From an uncultured Bacteroidales bacterium (GTDB taxonomy: Bacteria; Bacteroidota; Bacteroidia; Bacteroidales; UBA932): a stretch of 6,961 nucleotides of DNA. The position numbers were made by a program, and so were the translations under genes. The notes beneath the pieces are model-generated. The model saw only the letters and a list, made by a program, of their open reading frames with translations. It was not told the DNA's origin and did not search any database. Shown here piece after piece: positions 6,695 through 6,961 of this stretch. Location of the stretch: positions 1 to 6,961 of the forward strand of contig CAMOGR010000209.1 in NCBI GenBank assembly GCA_946614205.1, given 5' to 3'. The first letter of the stretch is position 1. Every line of letters begins with the position of its first letter.

Positions 6695-6961
6695 GACCTG
6701 CACCAAAGTAAACGTCGGCCTCAACGTCCTGCGCCGCCGGCCCGACGGGTATCACGACCTGGAGACGCTCTTCGTCCCCTTCTACGGTTTCGGGGACACG
6801 CTGACCATCGAGCCTTCGGCTCAAACTTCCATAGAAATAAAGCGCGAGGGCGGGGTGGACTGGGACCCCCAGAAAGACTTGACGATGCTGGCCTGGAGGC
6901 TGCTGAAAGCCGATTTCCCCAAGCTCCCCAACGTAAGGATACTGCTGGAGAAGCATGCGCC
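6684..6961 (+). CDS. ispE: 4-diphosphocytidyl-2-C-methyl-D-erythritol kinase, 3'-truncated
   Basis: IspE is the ATP-dependent GHMP kinase of the MEP pathway to isoprenoid precursors; it phosphorylates the 2-hydroxyl of CDP-methylerythritol. Only the first 92 codons are in the window. They begin MTVKTCTKVNVGLNVLRRRP and continue with DGYHDLETLFVPF, the characteristic N-terminal block of the family (Lys8 and Asn10, then RRRPDGYH at 17-24). The last visible residues (LLEKHA) fall just before where the GLGGGSSDAA ATP-binding motif should appear. The usual PAKINL reads CTKVNV, a mild variation. The ATG at 6684 lies 11 nt inside sufD, so the gene is probably translated from the suf transcript. IspG and IspH further down the pathway are [4Fe-4S] enzymes, which gives a plausible but unproven reason for the linkage. 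Confidence 0.9.
   Translation, partial: MTVKTCTKVNVGLNVLRRRPDGYHDLETLFVPFYGFGDTLTIEPSAQTSIEIKREGGVDWDPQKDLTMLAWRLLKADFPKLPNVRILLEKHA

Overview
The window is a densely packed, GC-rich bacterial segment with every gene on the + strand. The only intergenic space above a few bases is about 44 nt, in front of psuG. A close match to the Bacteroidota promoter (TTTG, 20 nt, TAnnTTTG) there, the lack of usable Shine-Dalgarno sequences, and the gene content point to a GC-rich member of the Bacteroidota, perhaps Bacteroidales. This assignment is inferred and is not proven by a marker gene.

Layout. (1) 1-1377: the 3' part of a membrane sensor phosphatase (Cache-like sensor, one transmembrane helix, HAMP, SpoIIE/PP2C). 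(2) 1374-1523: a 49-residue single-pass membrane protein with a CxxC-x5-C tail, coupled by ATGA overlaps on both sides. (3) 1520-2383 psuK and 2428-3345 psuG: the two-enzyme pathway for pseudouridine breakdown. A promoter with an overlapping palindrome lies between them, so close to the psuG ATG that the transcript should be nearly leaderless. (4) 3349-6694: a SUF iron-sulfur assembly operon in the order sufB-pnuC-sufC-sufD. It is interrupted by a PnuC-type vitamin/nucleoside transporter, and its SufD has only 188 residues. (5) 6684-6961: the start of ispE (MEP isoprenoid pathway), cut by the window end.

How the parts fit. From psuG to ispE all genes are separated by 3 nt or overlap by 4-11 nt, and no internal promoter was recognised, so psuG-sufB-pnuC-sufC-sufD-ispE is probably one transcript started at about 2426. 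SufBCD builds Fe-S clusters on a SufB scaffold using SufC ATPase activity. PnuC probably imports nicotinamide riboside or a related vitamin. IspE feeds a pathway whose last two enzymes (IspG, IspH) carry [4Fe-4S] clusters. PsuK and PsuG recycle pseudouridine to uracil and ribose 5-phosphate.

The features most worth a second look are the very short SufD, the transporter gene embedded between sufB and sufC, the palindrome-bearing leaderless promoter that may control the whole set, and the small Cys-tailed membrane protein. No RNA genes, mobile elements, CRISPR arrays or convincing terminators were seen.
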